A DNA stretch of 64,000 bases from Syntrophobacterales bacterium (GTDB taxonomy: Bacteria > Desulfobacterota > Syntrophobacteria > Syntrophobacterales > Thermodesulforhabdaceae), in contig JAOACS010000031.1 in assembly GCA_026417655.1 (NCBI GenBank), positions 62,001 to 126,000 on the forward strand, in the 5' to 3' direction. The translations under genes were made by a program, and so were the position numbers. Shown piece after piece: positions 18,178 to 27,449 of this stretch. The notes under the pieces were generated by a model that was not told the DNA's origin, ran no database searches, and was given only the letters and a program-made list of their open reading frames with translations. How positions within the stretch are numbered: position 1 is the stretch's first letter; every line of letters starts with the position of its first letter.

Positions 18178-18209
18178 GCCATGGAAGAGTTCGATTTCCA
18201 TGGCTTTTT
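18178..18209 (+). terminator. Rho-independent terminator of the decarboxylase operon
   Basis: GCCATGGAA, a 9-base loop, TTCCATGGC, then TTTTT: a perfect 9-bp stem directly followed by a T-run. It lies between the carboxyltransferase and the ligase gene. Its position inside an apparent 5' extension of the ligase frame argues against an upstream start at 18181. Confidence 0.8.
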
Positions 18210-18234
18210 ATTATTCAATGATGGGGGTGATACT

Positions 18235-19536
18235 ATGATTTACAATATGGAATTTGAAACGCTTCCGAGAGAAGCTCTTGAGGCGATTCAGTTACGCCGA
18301 CTTAAGCAGACAGTAGAGAGAGTCTATGCTACGGTGCCCTTTTATAGAAAGCAATTCGATAAAGCTGGTGTAAGACCCGATGATATCAGGACCTTAGATG
18401 ACCTTAGACGATTACCTTTTACCACAAAGCAGGATCTTAGAGATAATTATCCCTTCGGCCTCTTTGCGGTGCCCATGGAAAATGTTGTGAGAATTCACGC
18501 TTCTTCAGGAACTACAGGGAAACCAACTGTGGTAGGATATACCGCCCGAGATATTCAGACATGGGCGGAATTAATGGCAAGAGCCCTTTCAGCGGCCGGT
18601 GCTACGCGAGGCGATATTATCCATAATGCCTATGGCTATGGATTGTTTACGGGAGGTCTTGGAGTCCACTATGGGGCGGAGAAGCTTGGGGCCTCCGTTA
18701 TCCCCATATCTGGAGGGAATACAAAGCGCCAAATCATGATCATGAAGGACTTTGGAGCAACAGTTCTTACCTGCACTCCTTCCTATGCCCTACATCTTGC
18801 CGAGGTGGCTATGGAAATGGGGGTCGATCCTAAGACCCTCAAACTCAAGGTAGGTGTTTTTGGAGCAGAGCCATGGTCAGAGAAGATGCGGGAAGAGATA
18901 GAACAAAAACTTTATCTTACCGCGATCGATATTTACGGTCTTAGCGAGATTATAGGTCCTGGCGTTTCGGTCGAGTGCATAGAAGCCAAGAAGGGACTCC
19001 ATATATTCGAGGATCATTTTATCCCCGAAATCATAGATCCTGAGACGGGAAAAAATCTTGGTCCCGGTGAAGTAGGAGAGTTGGTTATCACCACCATAAC
19101 CAAGGAGGCTTTCCCAGTAATCCGCTATAGGACTCGTGATATTACCTACTTAAACCCTGAGCCTTGCATCTGCGGAAGAACCCACATAAGAATGGGAAGA
19201 GTAACCGGAAGAAGCGACGATATGCTTATAATTAGGGGTGTAAACGTATTTCCCTCCCAGATTGAAAGTGTACTTATGGAAATCGATGAAGTGGAGCCTC
19301 ACTATCAGCTTATCGTGGATCGAGAAGGTAATCTCGATATCCTTACGGTTCTCGTGGAAGTTGGAGAACATGCCTTTTCCGATGAGGTAAGGAAACTCCA
19401 GGAACTTGAGAGAAAGATAGAGAAAAATATTAAAGAATACTTAGGCGTTTCCGCAAAGGTCAAACTCGTTGAACCAAAAACCATTGCTAGAAGTGAAGGG
19501 AAAGCCCAGAGGGTAATAGATAAGAGAAAAATTTGA
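18235..19536 (+). CDS. Phenylacetate-CoA ligase family protein
   Basis: The 433-residue AMP-forming ligase has the PaaK marks [57 protein letters not shown] and [20 protein letters not shown]. The family activates aryl or arylacetic acids with ATP and CoA. The frame is open from 18181, but the start at 18235 is preferred because GGGGGTGA lies just upstream and the terminator falls before it. A double-ACT protein gene follows 20 bp downstream; this pairing recurs in anaerobic deltaproteobacteria and archaea, where the ligases may have other acids as substrates. Which acid is used here cannot be told. Confidence 0.92.
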   Translation: MIYNMEFETLPREALEAIQLRRLKQTVERVYATVPFYRKQFDKAGVRPDDIRTLDDLRRLPFTTKQDLRDNYPFGLFAVPMENVVRIHASSGTTGKPTVVGYTARDIQTWAELMARALSAAGATRGDIIHNAYGYGLFTGGLGVHYGAEKLGASVIPISGGNTKRQIMIMKDFGATVLTCTPSYALHLAEVAMEMGVDPKTLKLKVGVFGAEPWSEKMREEIEQKLYLTAIDIYGLSEIIGPGVSVECIEAKKGLHIFEDHFIPEIIDPETGKNLGPGEVGELVITTITKEAFPVIRYRTRDITYLNPEPCICGRTHIRMGRVTGRSDDMLIIRGVNVFPSQIESVLMEIDEVEPHYQLIVDREGNLDILTVLVEVGEHAFSDEVRKLQELERKIEKNIKEYLGVSAKVKLVEPKTIARSEGKAQRVIDKRKI

Positions 19537-19556
19537 TAAGGGCTTTGGAGGGAGAG

Positions 19557-19988
19557 ATGAAGGTTGAGCAAATATCGATATTTCTTGAGAATAAGGCTGG
19601 TAGACTAGCCGAGGTTACTAGAGTTCTTTCGGAAGCAGGCATAAACATTAGGGCCCTTTCTCTTGCTGATACCTCCGATTTCGGAATCTTGAGACTGATA
19701 GTCAACGATACAGAGTTAGCGAAAAAGGTGCTGAAGGAAAACGGTTTCACGGTAGGAAAGACCCAAGTTGTAGCAGTCGAAGTAGAGGATCGTCCTGGCG
19801 GTCTTTATAAGATTCTTGATATCCTTAGGGCCGCAAATATTAACGTAGAATATATGTATGCCTTCGTTCAACAAAGTGGAAACAATGCTGTGATTATATT
19901 TAGATTTGATAATACTGACGAGGCCATAAAGATACTTCTTGAAAACGGTGTAAAGATAATTGAGGGAGAAAAACTTTATAGGATGTAG
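19557..19988 (+). CDS. Tandem ACT domain protein
   Basis: The 143-residue protein is two ACT domains in series: residues about 4-65 ([20 protein letters not shown]) and about 70-138 ([17 protein letters not shown]). ACT domains bind amino acids or other small effectors. The start at 19557 is chosen because TTGGAGGGAG precedes it; an earlier in-frame start at 19533 would overlap the ligase stop and has no clear ribosome-binding site. It is coexpressed with the ligase and probably senses an amino acid or aromatic ligand to regulate it; this is inference from the recurring gene pair. Confidence 0.9.
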   Translation: MKVEQISIFLENKAGRLAEVTRVLSEAGINIRALSLADTSDFGILRLIVNDTELAKKVLKENGFTVGKTQVVAVEVEDRPGGLYKILDILRAANINVEYMYAFVQQSGNNAVIIFRFDNTDEAIKILLENGVKIIEGEKLYRM

Positions 19989-19998
19989 AGGAGGTTGC

Positions 19999-20032
19999 CC
20001 CCGCCTATCGTTATTTCGATAGACGGGGTTTT
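19999..20032 (+). terminator. Rho-independent terminator after the ACT gene
   Basis: CCCCGCCTATCG, loop TTATTT, CGATAGACGGGG, then TTTT. The 12-bp stem has one mismatch. It ends the plus-strand ligase/ACT transcript 10 bases after its stop and faces the 3' end of the minus-strand mutase operon. Confidence 0.85.
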
Positions 20033-20038
20033 AAGATA

Positions 20039-20443
20039 TTACTTACGCTCACAAAGCTCTATAAGGACCCCTCCAGTCGCTTTGGGATGAAGGAAGGCTA
20101 TGCGAGCTCCTCCTGCCCCAATCCTTGGTTTTTCATCTATGAGCTGAATACCCTGCTTTTTGAGCTCTTCCAAGGCTTTTTCAATATCATCCACTCTGAA
20201 GGCTATATGTTGAATACCCTCCCCTCTTTTCTCTATAAATTTTGCTATAGGGCCATCGGGATCGGTTGATTCTAGCAGCTCTATTTCCGTATCCCCTATG
20301 GGGAAAAAGGCTGTTGTGACCTTCTGCTCAGCTACAGTTTCAGACCCCTCATACCTTAGTCCGAGAATATCTTCATAAAGTTTTCTCGCCTCTTCAATAC
20401 TCTTTACAGCTATTCCAATGTGGTCAATCTTTAACGTCCTCAT
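20039..20443 (-). CDS. mce: Methylmalonyl-CoA epimerase
   Basis: The 134-residue protein of the glyoxalase/VOC fold interconverts (R)- and (S)-methylmalonyl-CoA. The metal ligands are visible: His in KIDHIGIAV, His in [10 protein letters not shown] and Glu in GGVLIELCE. The length is exactly the family norm. It is last in an operon with both mutase subunits, 17 bp after the B12-binding subunit, and links the mutase (R isomer) to a carboxylase or decarboxylase using the S isomer. Confidence 0.95.
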   Translation of the reverse strand: MRTLKIDHIGIAVKSIEEARKLYEDILGLRYEGSETVAEQKVTTAFFPIGDTEIELLESTDPDGPIAKFIEKRGEGIQHIAFRVDDIEKALEELKKQGIQLIDEKPRIGAGGARIAFLHPKATGGVLIELCERK

Positions 20444-20460
20444 AATTCCATTCCCTCCCC

Positions 20461-20865
20461 TTATCGTTTTCTACAGTGAGTCTTTATATATTCCACTATT
20501 TCATAGGTTGGAGTACCTGGACCAAATATTTCGGCAACTCCCGATTTCTTCAAAAATTCCACATCATCAGAAGGAATGATCCCTCCTCCAATTACCAAAA
20601 CATCATTAAGTCCCTTCTCACGAAGAAGTTCCACAACCCTAGGAAAGAAATAATTATGAACCCCCGAAAGACTACTTAAGCCTACAACATCAGCATCCTC
20701 CTGCAATGCGGTTTCAACGATCATCTCAGGCGTTTGTCTAAGACCGGTATAAACCACCTCCATCCCAGCTTCCGCCAGAATTCGAGCAAGAAGTTTAGCC
20801 CCACGATCATGCCCATCCAGTCCCGGTTTTGCTATGATAACCTTTATCTTGCGTTCCTGACTCAT
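20461..20865 (-). CDS. Methylmalonyl-CoA mutase, B12-binding small subunit
   Basis: The 134-residue protein is a stand-alone cobalamin-binding domain. The DxHxxG motif that carries the lower ligand histidine is present as [12 protein letters not shown] (about residues 13-24), with the later SSLSGVH and GGGIIP loops of the same Rossmann-like fold. Together with the large subunit (30 bp upstream) it makes a split mutase like those of archaea and many deltaproteobacteria. GAGGAGGG precedes the ATG. Confidence 0.95.
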   Translation of the reverse strand: MSQERKIKVIIAKPGLDGHDRGAKLLARILAEAGMEVVYTGLRQTPEMIVETALQEDADVVGLSSLSGVHNYFFPRVVELLREKGLNDVLVIGGGIIPSDDVEFLKKSGVAEIFGPGTPTYEIVEYIKTHCRKR

Positions 20866-20894
20866 TTATATCCCTCCTCAACATTTCACCGTGC

Positions 20895-22574
20895 CTATAT
20901 GAATGCCTCTGGGCGGTATTCCCCAAATACCTCTCGCCAGAGGTCACAAATTTCACCAACTGTAGCTTTAGCCTTTACAGCTTCGATAACAGCGGGCATC
21001 ACATTCTCTCCACTTATGGTTACCTCTCGGAGTTTATCAAGGGCTTCCTTCCATCTCTTCTGATCCCTTGATGCCCTTAAAGCCTTTACCTTCTCAGCTT
21101 CACGACGCCCTACCTCCATATCAACTTTGAGAAGATTAGTGGGTGGTGGCTCATCCATAATGTATTTGTTAACCCCGACATAGACCCTTTCTCCAGACTC
21201 AATCTCCTTTTGGAACCTGTAGGCGCTTTCCTGGATCTCCTTTTGAATAAAGCCCTGTTCGATGGCCTTAAGGGTTCCCCCAAGTTCGTCAATCTTCTTC
21301 AAATACCTTTCCACTTCTTCCTCGATCTTGTTTGTCATGGCCTCCACATAGTAAGACCCTGCAAAGGGATCTATGGTATCGGTAGCACCGCTTTCTTCCG
21401 CAATGATCTGTTGAGTTCTTAGAGCCACTGTAACAGACTGCTCGGTGGGAAGGCAAAGTGCTTCATCGTAGGAGTTTGTATGCAGAGATTGACAACCGCC
21501 AACCGCAGCCGCAAAGGCCTGAAGAGCAACACGAATAATGTTATTAAGAGGCTGCTGAGCTGTTAGGGTAACGCCTCCAGTCTGAACATGATAACGCATC
21601 ATCATAGAGCGTGGATCTTTGGCTCCAAACCGCTCTTTCATTATCCTTGCCCAACATCGTCTGGCCGCTCTGAATTTGGCAACCTCCTCAAAAACATTAG
21701 TAAAGGCATTAAAGAAAAAGCTAAGACGGGGACCAAACTTATCCACATGGAGCCCCCTATCTATACAGGACTGAACATAGGCGATACCATCGGCAATGGT
21801 AAAGGCAACCTCCTGAGCAGCTGTTGAACCTGCCTCCCTTATGTGGTATCCGCTTATGCTTATAGAATTCCACCGGGGCACATATTTAAAGCAATATTCA
21901 ATAAGATCCACAGTGAGCCTCATACTAGGCTCAGGCGGAAAGATATACTGTCCCCTTACGGTGTATTCCTTGAGAATGTCGTTCTGAACCGTTCCCCCTA
22001 CCTTATCAAAACTAACACCCTGCTCCTCAGCAATGGCAAGATACATGGCCAGAAGAATGGTGGCAGGAGCGTTAATGGTCATGGAGGTAGTTACCTGATC
22101 AAGAGGTATTCCATCTAAAAGAACCTTCATGTCCTCAATGGAATCTATGGCAACACCAACTTTCCCTACTTCCCCAACAGCTAGAGGATGATCGCTGTCA
22201 TAACCGGATTGGGTGGGAAGATCAAAGGCAACACTTAGACCAGTCTGCCCTTGTTCAAGAAGATACTTGAACCTTCTATTAGTTTCCACAGCGCTTCCAA
22301 AGCCTGCATATTGGCGCATTGTCCAATATCGACCCCGATACATAGTGGGTTGGACACCTCGAGTAAAAGGATAGGCCCCAGGATAGCCAAGATCCCTTTC
22401 GTAATCGAAATTGCTAATATCGAGAGGAGTGTAAAGACGCTCCACAGGAGTCCCAGAAATAGTAGTGAAAACCCTTTTCCTTTCAGGAGCCTTGGAGATG
22501 GTGGGATTAAGGATCTTTTCTTCCCATTGATTCTTACTGTTGGCGATACTTTCAAGTTTTTCTTTGGAAAACAT
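20895..22574 (-). CDS. Methylmalonyl-CoA mutase, catalytic large subunit
   Basis: The 559-residue TIM-barrel subunit converts (R)-methylmalonyl-CoA and succinyl-CoA. It has [13 protein letters not shown] with Y89, the residue that in Propionibacterium mutase (Tyr89) separates methylmalonyl-CoA mutase from isobutyryl-CoA mutase (Phe), and PSMRL with Arg219 in the place where isobutyryl-CoA mutase has Gln. [19 protein letters not shown] and [16 protein letters not shown] are further family marks. It lacks the C-terminal B12 domain, which is encoded next. First gene of its operon; divergent from the moaE-like gene. Confidence 0.95.
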   Translation of the reverse strand: MFSKEKLESIANSKNQWEEKILNPTISKAPERKRVFTTISGTPVERLYTPLDISNFDYERDLGYPGAYPFTRGVQPTMYRGRYWTMRQYAGFGSAVETNRRFKYLLEQGQTGLSVAFDLPTQSGYDSDHPLAVGEVGKVGVAIDSIEDMKVLLDGIPLDQVTTSMTINAPATILLAMYLAIAEEQGVSFDKVGGTVQNDILKEYTVRGQYIFPPEPSMRLTVDLIEYCFKYVPRWNSISISGYHIREAGSTAAQEVAFTIADGIAYVQSCIDRGLHVDKFGPRLSFFFNAFTNVFEEVAKFRAARRCWARIMKERFGAKDPRSMMMRYHVQTGGVTLTAQQPLNNIIRVALQAFAAAVGGCQSLHTNSYDEALCLPTEQSVTVALRTQQIIAEESGATDTIDPFAGSYYVEAMTNKIEEEVERYLKKIDELGGTLKAIEQGFIQKEIQESAYRFQKEIESGERVYVGVNKYIMDEPPPTNLLKVDMEVGRREAEKVKALRASRDQKRWKEALDKLREVTISGENVMPAVIEAVKAKATVGEICDLWREVFGEYRPEAFI

Positions 22575-22743
22575 ACCTCCCTCCTCATCAAGAAAAACGT
22601 GGACAATAGCCTTAAAGGGACTACAATGACAGAGAACAAATTCAAAGAAGTTGAAAAATGTTCAAACTCCACAAACTTTTTATATATTTCTTTAGGGTAA
22701 TTGTAAAAGAGAAAAAATTGAAAGGATGGAGGAATAGCTAGAA

Positions 22744-23112
22744 ATGACCCTCTGTGATTTGCTCGATAAGGTAAAAAAAGAGATTGATTTCACTAGAGTT
22801 GGTATGTTCGCCTGTCACAATGGAGTTGTCAGGGGAACAACAAGAGATGGAGAAGCCGTCTCTAGGCTTATAATCTCCTGCGACATAAACAAGTGGAACG
22901 AGATTCTTAACGAAATGAGAAGACGGCCTGGCATAAGTGCTGTAGAAGCCTATCTTCACGAAGGGGAAAGGAATATAGGAGACGACATCCTGCTTATAGT
23001 TGTGGCGGGTGATATTCGAGAGCATGTCCTCCCCGTGTTGGAAGAGACTCTTGAGAGGTTAAAAAGGGAAGCTATAAAGAAAAAGGAAGAAAGAAGGGAA
23101 CAAAGTGAATAA
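22744..23112 (+). CDS. MoaE-like molybdopterin synthase large-subunit homologue
   Basis: The 122-residue protein resembles the catalytic subunit of molybdopterin synthase: GVVRGTTRDGEAVSRL matches the loop VRG..R.G..V, and ISAVEAYLHEGERNIGDDILLIVVAG matches the V.HR.G.l.iGe..v.v.v strand pair. The C-terminus is very charged (KKKEERREQ) and shorter than in MoaE (about 150). GGATGGAGG lies upstream. No moaD is adjacent. Its end overlaps the start of the tandem nitrilase. The similarity is moderate, so it may have diverged from molybdopterin synthesis. Confidence 0.7.
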   Translation: MTLCDLLDKVKKEIDFTRVGMFACHNGVVRGTTRDGEAVSRLIISCDINKWNEILNEMRRRPGISAVEAYLHEGERNIGDDILLIVVAGDIREHVLPVLEETLERLKREAIKKKEERREQSE

Positions 23113-24631
23113 AACCAGTCTAAGGATAGGCTTGATTCACTTAGCCGTAGCTCATAAAAAACCAGATTTAAACCGAAAGTCCCTATTGGAGCTTTTAAAC
23201 AGGGCAATTGAAGAGGGAGCGAAAATAATTGTCATGCCAGAGATGGCTATTTCTGGCTACTCCTTCAGGAGCCGAAATGATATTTTACTCTACGCCGAAT
23301 CGGAGAGAGGTTTAACAGTTTCTTGGCTTACCCAAATAGCCAAAAAAGCCTCTATCTATATTTGTTTTGGTATGGCCGAAAGGGACGAGAACACCGGCAT
23401 CTTATATAATTCAGCTTTCGTAATTGGGCCCGAAGGTAAGATTCTTTGCCGTTACAGAAAGATAAGTGCAGAAAGTCGATGGGCCTGTGCAGGAAATCCT
23501 AATCAAAACAATACCTTTGAGACACCCTGGGGACGCATGGGAATATTGATTTGCGCTGACTCCTATTATGGCCTCATAACTAGATGCACGGCTATAAGGG
23601 GCGCTCGTTTAATAATAATTATTGCAAATTGGCCTCCCTCTGGCCTTGATCCTAGGGAATTATGGCGTGCTCGAGCTATAGAAAATGGCCTCTTTTTAGT
23701 TGCCTGTAATAGAGCCGGGTTTGATTTGACAATGGACTGCTGTAATGCCCCTTCCTGCGTATACGATCCCATGGGTAACGTTATATTTGAAGGTATGGGA
23801 AAAGAATCTAAACTGTTTTTAGTTGACATTCCCCTTGACTCTAACGGGAAATTAAGGGAGGACCTAAGAAGGCTGCAGCTCATGAAGCGCCCTTTAGAAT
23901 TGTATCGGGACTGCACACTCAACCTATGGCCGGTTCGGGATCTAACCTCCTTTTTAGGGCTTCCTACACCTGGTGTATTGCCAATTTTATGCGTAGTACC
24001 AGAGTTAGGAAAGCATCCTCTTTGGACTTTAAAAAAAGCTCTTAAACATGTCCAACCCAAAAGGGGGAGTCTCCTTCTTCTTCCTGCCTTTAAAACCGAT
24101 GAGACTATAATAGAAGACTTGAAGACTATCGCAATGTCTAAAGAACTTGGCATTATCTGGCGTGATCCATCGATGTCAGATTTTTGTGGCCATCTCATCA
24201 CTTGGGATGGGAAACTTAATACATGGCGAAGAAACCTTTTCACTACCAATGAGGAGGAGCTATTTCCCGAATTTGATTTTAGTTGCGCAAGGGTTTCTTT
24301 TGCCCCCTTCGATTTAATTAAACACCCTGAATTTGCTACCGCTACTGCAAAGCGAGGTTGCGATATTGTTCTAGCCTCTGAGGAGTTTCTCGAGAAGGAA
24401 TGGAAACTCCTTGGAGGAGTTCGCACTATAGAAAACCTTGCCATTGCTGCATGCGGGATTAACGGGGCAGGGATATGGACAACACCCCAGGGACACGAAA
24501 GATGGGGAGAGGTATTGGCTAGTGAAGGGGAAAGCTGTGCTATGGATCTTGATACCTCCCTTACAAGAGAAAAACGTTTTCAAGATAGAGTAGATTTTGA
24601 ACTTCTTTTAAGTAATGGGTCCCTGGAGTAA
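23105..24631 (+). CDS. Tandem nitrilase-family amidohydrolase with a degenerate second domain
   Basis: The 508-residue protein starts with GTG, overlapping the previous gene by 8 bases. Residues 1-265 are a complete carbon-nitrogen hydrolase domain with the catalytic triad E46 (VMPEMAISGY), K119 (CRYRKIS) and C150 (ILICADSYY). Residues 285-500 repeat the fold (LLLLPAFKTD, RRNLFTT, ARVSFAP, GCDIVLASEE) but the three positions are not Glu, Lys and Cys, so the second half should be inactive. Family members hydrolyse amides or nitriles; the substrate here is unknown. The double form with one dead half is unusual. Confidence 0.88.
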   Translation: MNKTSLRIGLIHLAVAHKKPDLNRKSLLELLNRAIEEGAKIIVMPEMAISGYSFRSRNDILLYAESERGLTVSWLTQIAKKASIYICFGMAERDENTGILYNSAFVIGPEGKILCRYRKISAESRWACAGNPNQNNTFETPWGRMGILICADSYYGLITRCTAIRGARLIIIIANWPPSGLDPRELWRARAIENGLFLVACNRAGFDLTMDCCNAPSCVYDPMGNVIFEGMGKESKLFLVDIPLDSNGKLREDLRRLQLMKRPLELYRDCTLNLWPVRDLTSFLGLPTPGVLPILCVVPELGKHPLWTLKKALKHVQPKRGSLLLLPAFKTDETIIEDLKTIAMSKELGIIWRDPSMSDFCGHLITWDGKLNTWRRNLFTTNEEELFPEFDFSCARVSFAPFDLIKHPEFATATAKRGCDIVLASEEFLEKEWKLLGGVRTIENLAIAACGINGAGIWTTPQGHERWGEVLASEGESCAMDLDTSLTREKRFQDRVDFELLLSNGSLE

Positions 24632-24703
24632 CATTTCATTTATAGTTCGCAAAAATTAGGCCCCTAGCTCCCTCTTCCCGAAGTCAACATAAAGGAGAAG
24701 ACT

Positions 24704-26689
24704 ATGGAACTCCTAAGGTCTCTGGTCATAATCTTAGGTATCTCCGCAGGGGTCGTTTTTCTTCTCGGTAAGCTAAGATTTCCTTCGGTTATAGGGTTTA
24801 TTATATCGGGGCTTATAGTGGGACCTTCTGGAATAAACCTTATAAGTGATCCAAAAGCAATAGAAATACTAGCAGAGATAGGCGTTATACTTCTAATGTT
24901 TACTCTTGGAATGGAATTTTCCATTTCGGAACTCCTTTCTATGAAAAAGCAGGTCTTTGGGGCTGGATTCCTTCAAATGATACTAACTATATTCCTTACA
25001 CTTCTTGTAGGCGTTTCTATATTCCATCAGAGTTTTAGCGAAGCTACCTTTTATGGCTTTCTCCTCGCTCTAAGTAGCACCACAATCGTTTTTAAACTCC
25101 TTATGGAAAAGGGGGAAACTGGTAGTCCTCACGGTCGTTACTCCGTAGGTATTCTTCTTTTTCAGGATGTAGCAGTCGTGCCTCTTATGCTCGCCATCCC
25201 AATTCTTGTGGGAACTGGTAGCCAAGTGATTCAGATCCTTACAACCGTATTAAAATCCTTTGGAGTTCTTTTGATAGTATTTATAGCTGCCAGGTGGCTT
25301 ATCCCCTTAACCCTTCATGAAGTGGTTAAGCTAAGAAACAGAGAACTCTTCATAATCGTTATTATCTTCCTGTGTATGAGCACCGGGCTTTTTACTTCCT
25401 ACATAGGGCTTTCTTTAGCTCTGGGAGCTTTCCTTGCAGGTATAATAATCTCTGAGTCCGAGTATGCCTCCCAAGCGGTCTCCGATGTATTGCCCTTTAA
25501 GGAAAGCTTTATAGCTATATTCTTTATTTCCATTGGCATGCTTATGGATGTGAATTTTCTAGTAAAACATGTAACCCTCATTATTGAGATTGTGGTGGTA
25601 ATCTTTACGATAAAGTCCATTGTTGTATTCATTACTACCTTTGCCTTGTCAGGATCTCTCAACATCGCTATCAAATCAACGGTATACCTTTTTCAAATTG
25701 GCGAGTTTTCCTTTGTTCTGGCAACCGCAGGAAGGAAGGCAAATCTTATATCGGTCGACGGCTATCAAATCTTTCTCGTAAGTTCCATTGTAACAATGCT
25801 TATAACGCCTATATTAGCAAAATTCGCGGATCGGTTGACCTACGGTATCACCAAACTCTTTTCCAAAGGCGCTGACTCTGATTATGCTATTTTAAATAGT
25901 GAGGCTTCTCAGGAAGATCATGTAGTCATAATCGGCTTTGGAATAGGAGGTATGCACTTAGCTAAGACATTAAAAACTTCAGGAATTCCCTATTGTGTAT
26001 TGGAGATGAATCCGAGAACGGTTCAGAAGTATAAAAAACTTGGTGAACCCATATACTACGGAGACGGAACTAGTGTGGAGATGTTACATAAGCTTGGCAT
26101 CAGTCATGCGAAGATGCTCGTTTTGGTAATATCCGATCCCTCTGCTACACGCCGGATAGTTCAAATAGCGAGAAATGAAAATAAAAAACTATACATTCTT
26201 GTTAGAACAAGGTATGTTGCTGAAGTTGAGGAGTTAATAAAACTTGGAGCAAATGAGGTAATCCCTGAAGAGTTCGAGACCTCTATAGAAATATTTGCAA
26301 GAGTTTTAAGTTACTACCACGTGCCCCGTAATATAATCCTTCACCACATAGATGCTATAAGACAAGATAGTTACGCCATGTTAAGACACCCAGGAGAAAC
26401 CCTTACAGCCTTATCTCACCGAAAAGATTTCCTAAAATCCATAGATACTGAAGTTTACATGGTTACTGAAAAATCTAGAGCGATTGGGCTTAGCATCAGA
26501 GAGCTTGACCTTAGAAAAGTAGCGGGAGTCACCGTTATAGCCATACGCCGCGGCGATGAAATTATCCAAAATCCTAATCCGGACACCATCTTGCAAGAAG
26601 GTGACGTTCTTCTGCTGATAGGTGATAGGAAGGATGTTTGCACTGCCATGAGCTATTTAGAAGGAGAGGAATGTCCCTTTGAACCATAA
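24704..26689 (+). CDS. Kef-type K+/H+ antiporter (CPA2) with TrkA domains
   Basis: The 661-residue protein has about 12 transmembrane helices in residues 1-390 of the monovalent cation:proton antiporter-2 family (LRFPSVIGFIISGLIVGP, LLMFTLGMEFS, LALSSTTIVFKLL, GRYSVGILLFQDVAVVPLML). The cytoplasmic tail has a TrkA-N Rossmann domain (VVIIGFGIGGMHLAKTLK, about 408-520) and a TrkA-C domain (about 560-645). It likely exports K+ under control of NAD(H). AAAGGAG lies upstream of the ATG. It is separate from the nitrilase by 72 bp. Confidence 0.92.
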   Translation: MELLRSLVIILGISAGVVFLLGKLRFPSVIGFIISGLIVGPSGINLISDPKAIEILAEIGVILLMFTLGMEFSISELLSMKKQVFGAGFLQMILTIFLTLLVGVSIFHQSFSEATFYGFLLALSSTTIVFKLLMEKGETGSPHGRYSVGILLFQDVAVVPLMLAIPILVGTGSQVIQILTTVLKSFGVLLIVFIAARWLIPLTLHEVVKLRNRELFIIVIIFLCMSTGLFTSYIGLSLALGAFLAGIIISESEYASQAVSDVLPFKESFIAIFFISIGMLMDVNFLVKHVTLIIEIVVVIFTIKSIVVFITTFALSGSLNIAIKSTVYLFQIGEFSFVLATAGRKANLISVDGYQIFLVSSIVTMLITPILAKFADRLTYGITKLFSKGADSDYAILNSEASQEDHVVIIGFGIGGMHLAKTLKTSGIPYCVLEMNPRTVQKYKKLGEPIYYGDGTSVEMLHKLGISHAKMLVLVISDPSATRRIVQIARNENKKLYILVRTRYVAEVEELIKLGANEVIPEEFETSIEIFARVLSYYHVPRNIILHHIDAIRQDSYAMLRHPGETLTALSHRKDFLKSIDTEVYMVTEKSRAIGLSIRELDLRKVAGVTVIAIRRGDEIIQNPNPDTILQEGDVLLLIGDRKDVCTAMSYLEGEECPFEP

Positions 26690-26942
26690 GACTTATTGAT
26701 ATGCCAAAGACGGTTACTACCCTCCTTGCACTGTTTGAAATAGGTGGAGTCGTCCAAAACTTGCTGGTCCAACTATTCTCACCATAGACTGTGCGCGAAA
26801 AACTCGGTGAAAAAAGTATTCCTAATAGATGCAAATGAGAACAAAATGACTTTAGTTTCTCACTACGATAATTTATAAAATAGTGTCACAATGTTAAGTA
26901 ACTAACCATTAGATGATCACTAAATTTAAGAGGGTTGCTATT

Positions 26943-27449
26943 ATGCAAAACGAACAGTTAATAAAAGTTTACGAATACGCCCTTTACCAGGAGTATACGG
27001 GAAAGAATTTCTTTGAAACGTCTCTTAAGCATCTCTCAGTAGGTGCTGCCGTAGAGGCCTTTAAAAAACTTATCGAGGAGGAAGAAAAGCACATCAAATT
27101 TATAAGCTCCATCATAGAAAGACTTAAGGCCGGAGAGGTGCTAAAAACCGATGAGCTATTAGATCTAGCTCTACAGCCTAATGATTTCTTCTCCCGTCGA
27201 GCTGAGTCTCAATTTCTCTCTGAATCGATTTTCAGTTCTATGGTGCCAGATATTACGGTTTTCAATACAGCATGGCTTATAGAAAAAGACATAAGTGAGT
27301 TCTATGCCAACATGGCCGAGAAGGCTTCAGGTGAAGTTCGCCGAGCATTTTCTCTTCTTTCCGAATGGGAAAAGACCCACGAAGAATTCTTCAGAGCCTA
27401 TCGGAATAAACTTCAGGAAATTTACGCAAACCTTCCATGGGGTGGCTAA
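26943..27449 (+). CDS. Ferritin-like diiron protein (rubrerythrin family)
   Basis: The 168-residue helical protein has the carboxylate and histidine ligands of a ferritin-like diiron site: Glu in YQEYTGK, EEEEKHI, WLIEKDISEFY and SEWEKTHEEFF (E-x-x-H pairs in helices 2 and 4). There is no rubredoxin domain. ATG at 26943 is preferred over 26913 because AGAGGG lies about 8 bases upstream. Such proteins guard anaerobes against peroxide or store iron. Its stop overlaps the ATG of the SagB-type dehydrogenase (TAATG), implying a joint role. Confidence 0.82.
   Translation: MQNEQLIKVYEYALYQEYTGKNFFETSLKHLSVGAAVEAFKKLIEEEEKHIKFISSIIERLKAGEVLKTDELLDLALQPNDFFSRRAESQFLSESIFSSMVPDITVFNTAWLIEKDISEFYANMAEKASGEVRRAFSLLSEWEKTHEEFFRAYRNKLQEIYANLPWGG

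Noticed and set aside
18181-18234. N-terminal extension of the ligase
   Set aside because: It would be translated from the terminator stem-loop, lacks a ribosome-binding site, and homologues begin near the chosen ATG.
22651-22665. Inverted repeat TTGAA-N5-TTCAA between the mutase and MoaE-like genes
   Set aside because: Short and AT-rich; could be an operator but nothing else supports it.
23566-24444. A 292-codon open frame on the minus strand
   Set aside because: It lies entirely opposite the tandem nitrilase, whose motifs are clear; the antisense product is Arg/Ser-rich and has no domain.
26701-26787. A 28-codon plus-strand ORF after the antiporter gene
   Set aside because: No ribosome-binding site, no recognisable product and no operon partner; short ORFs like this are expected by chance.
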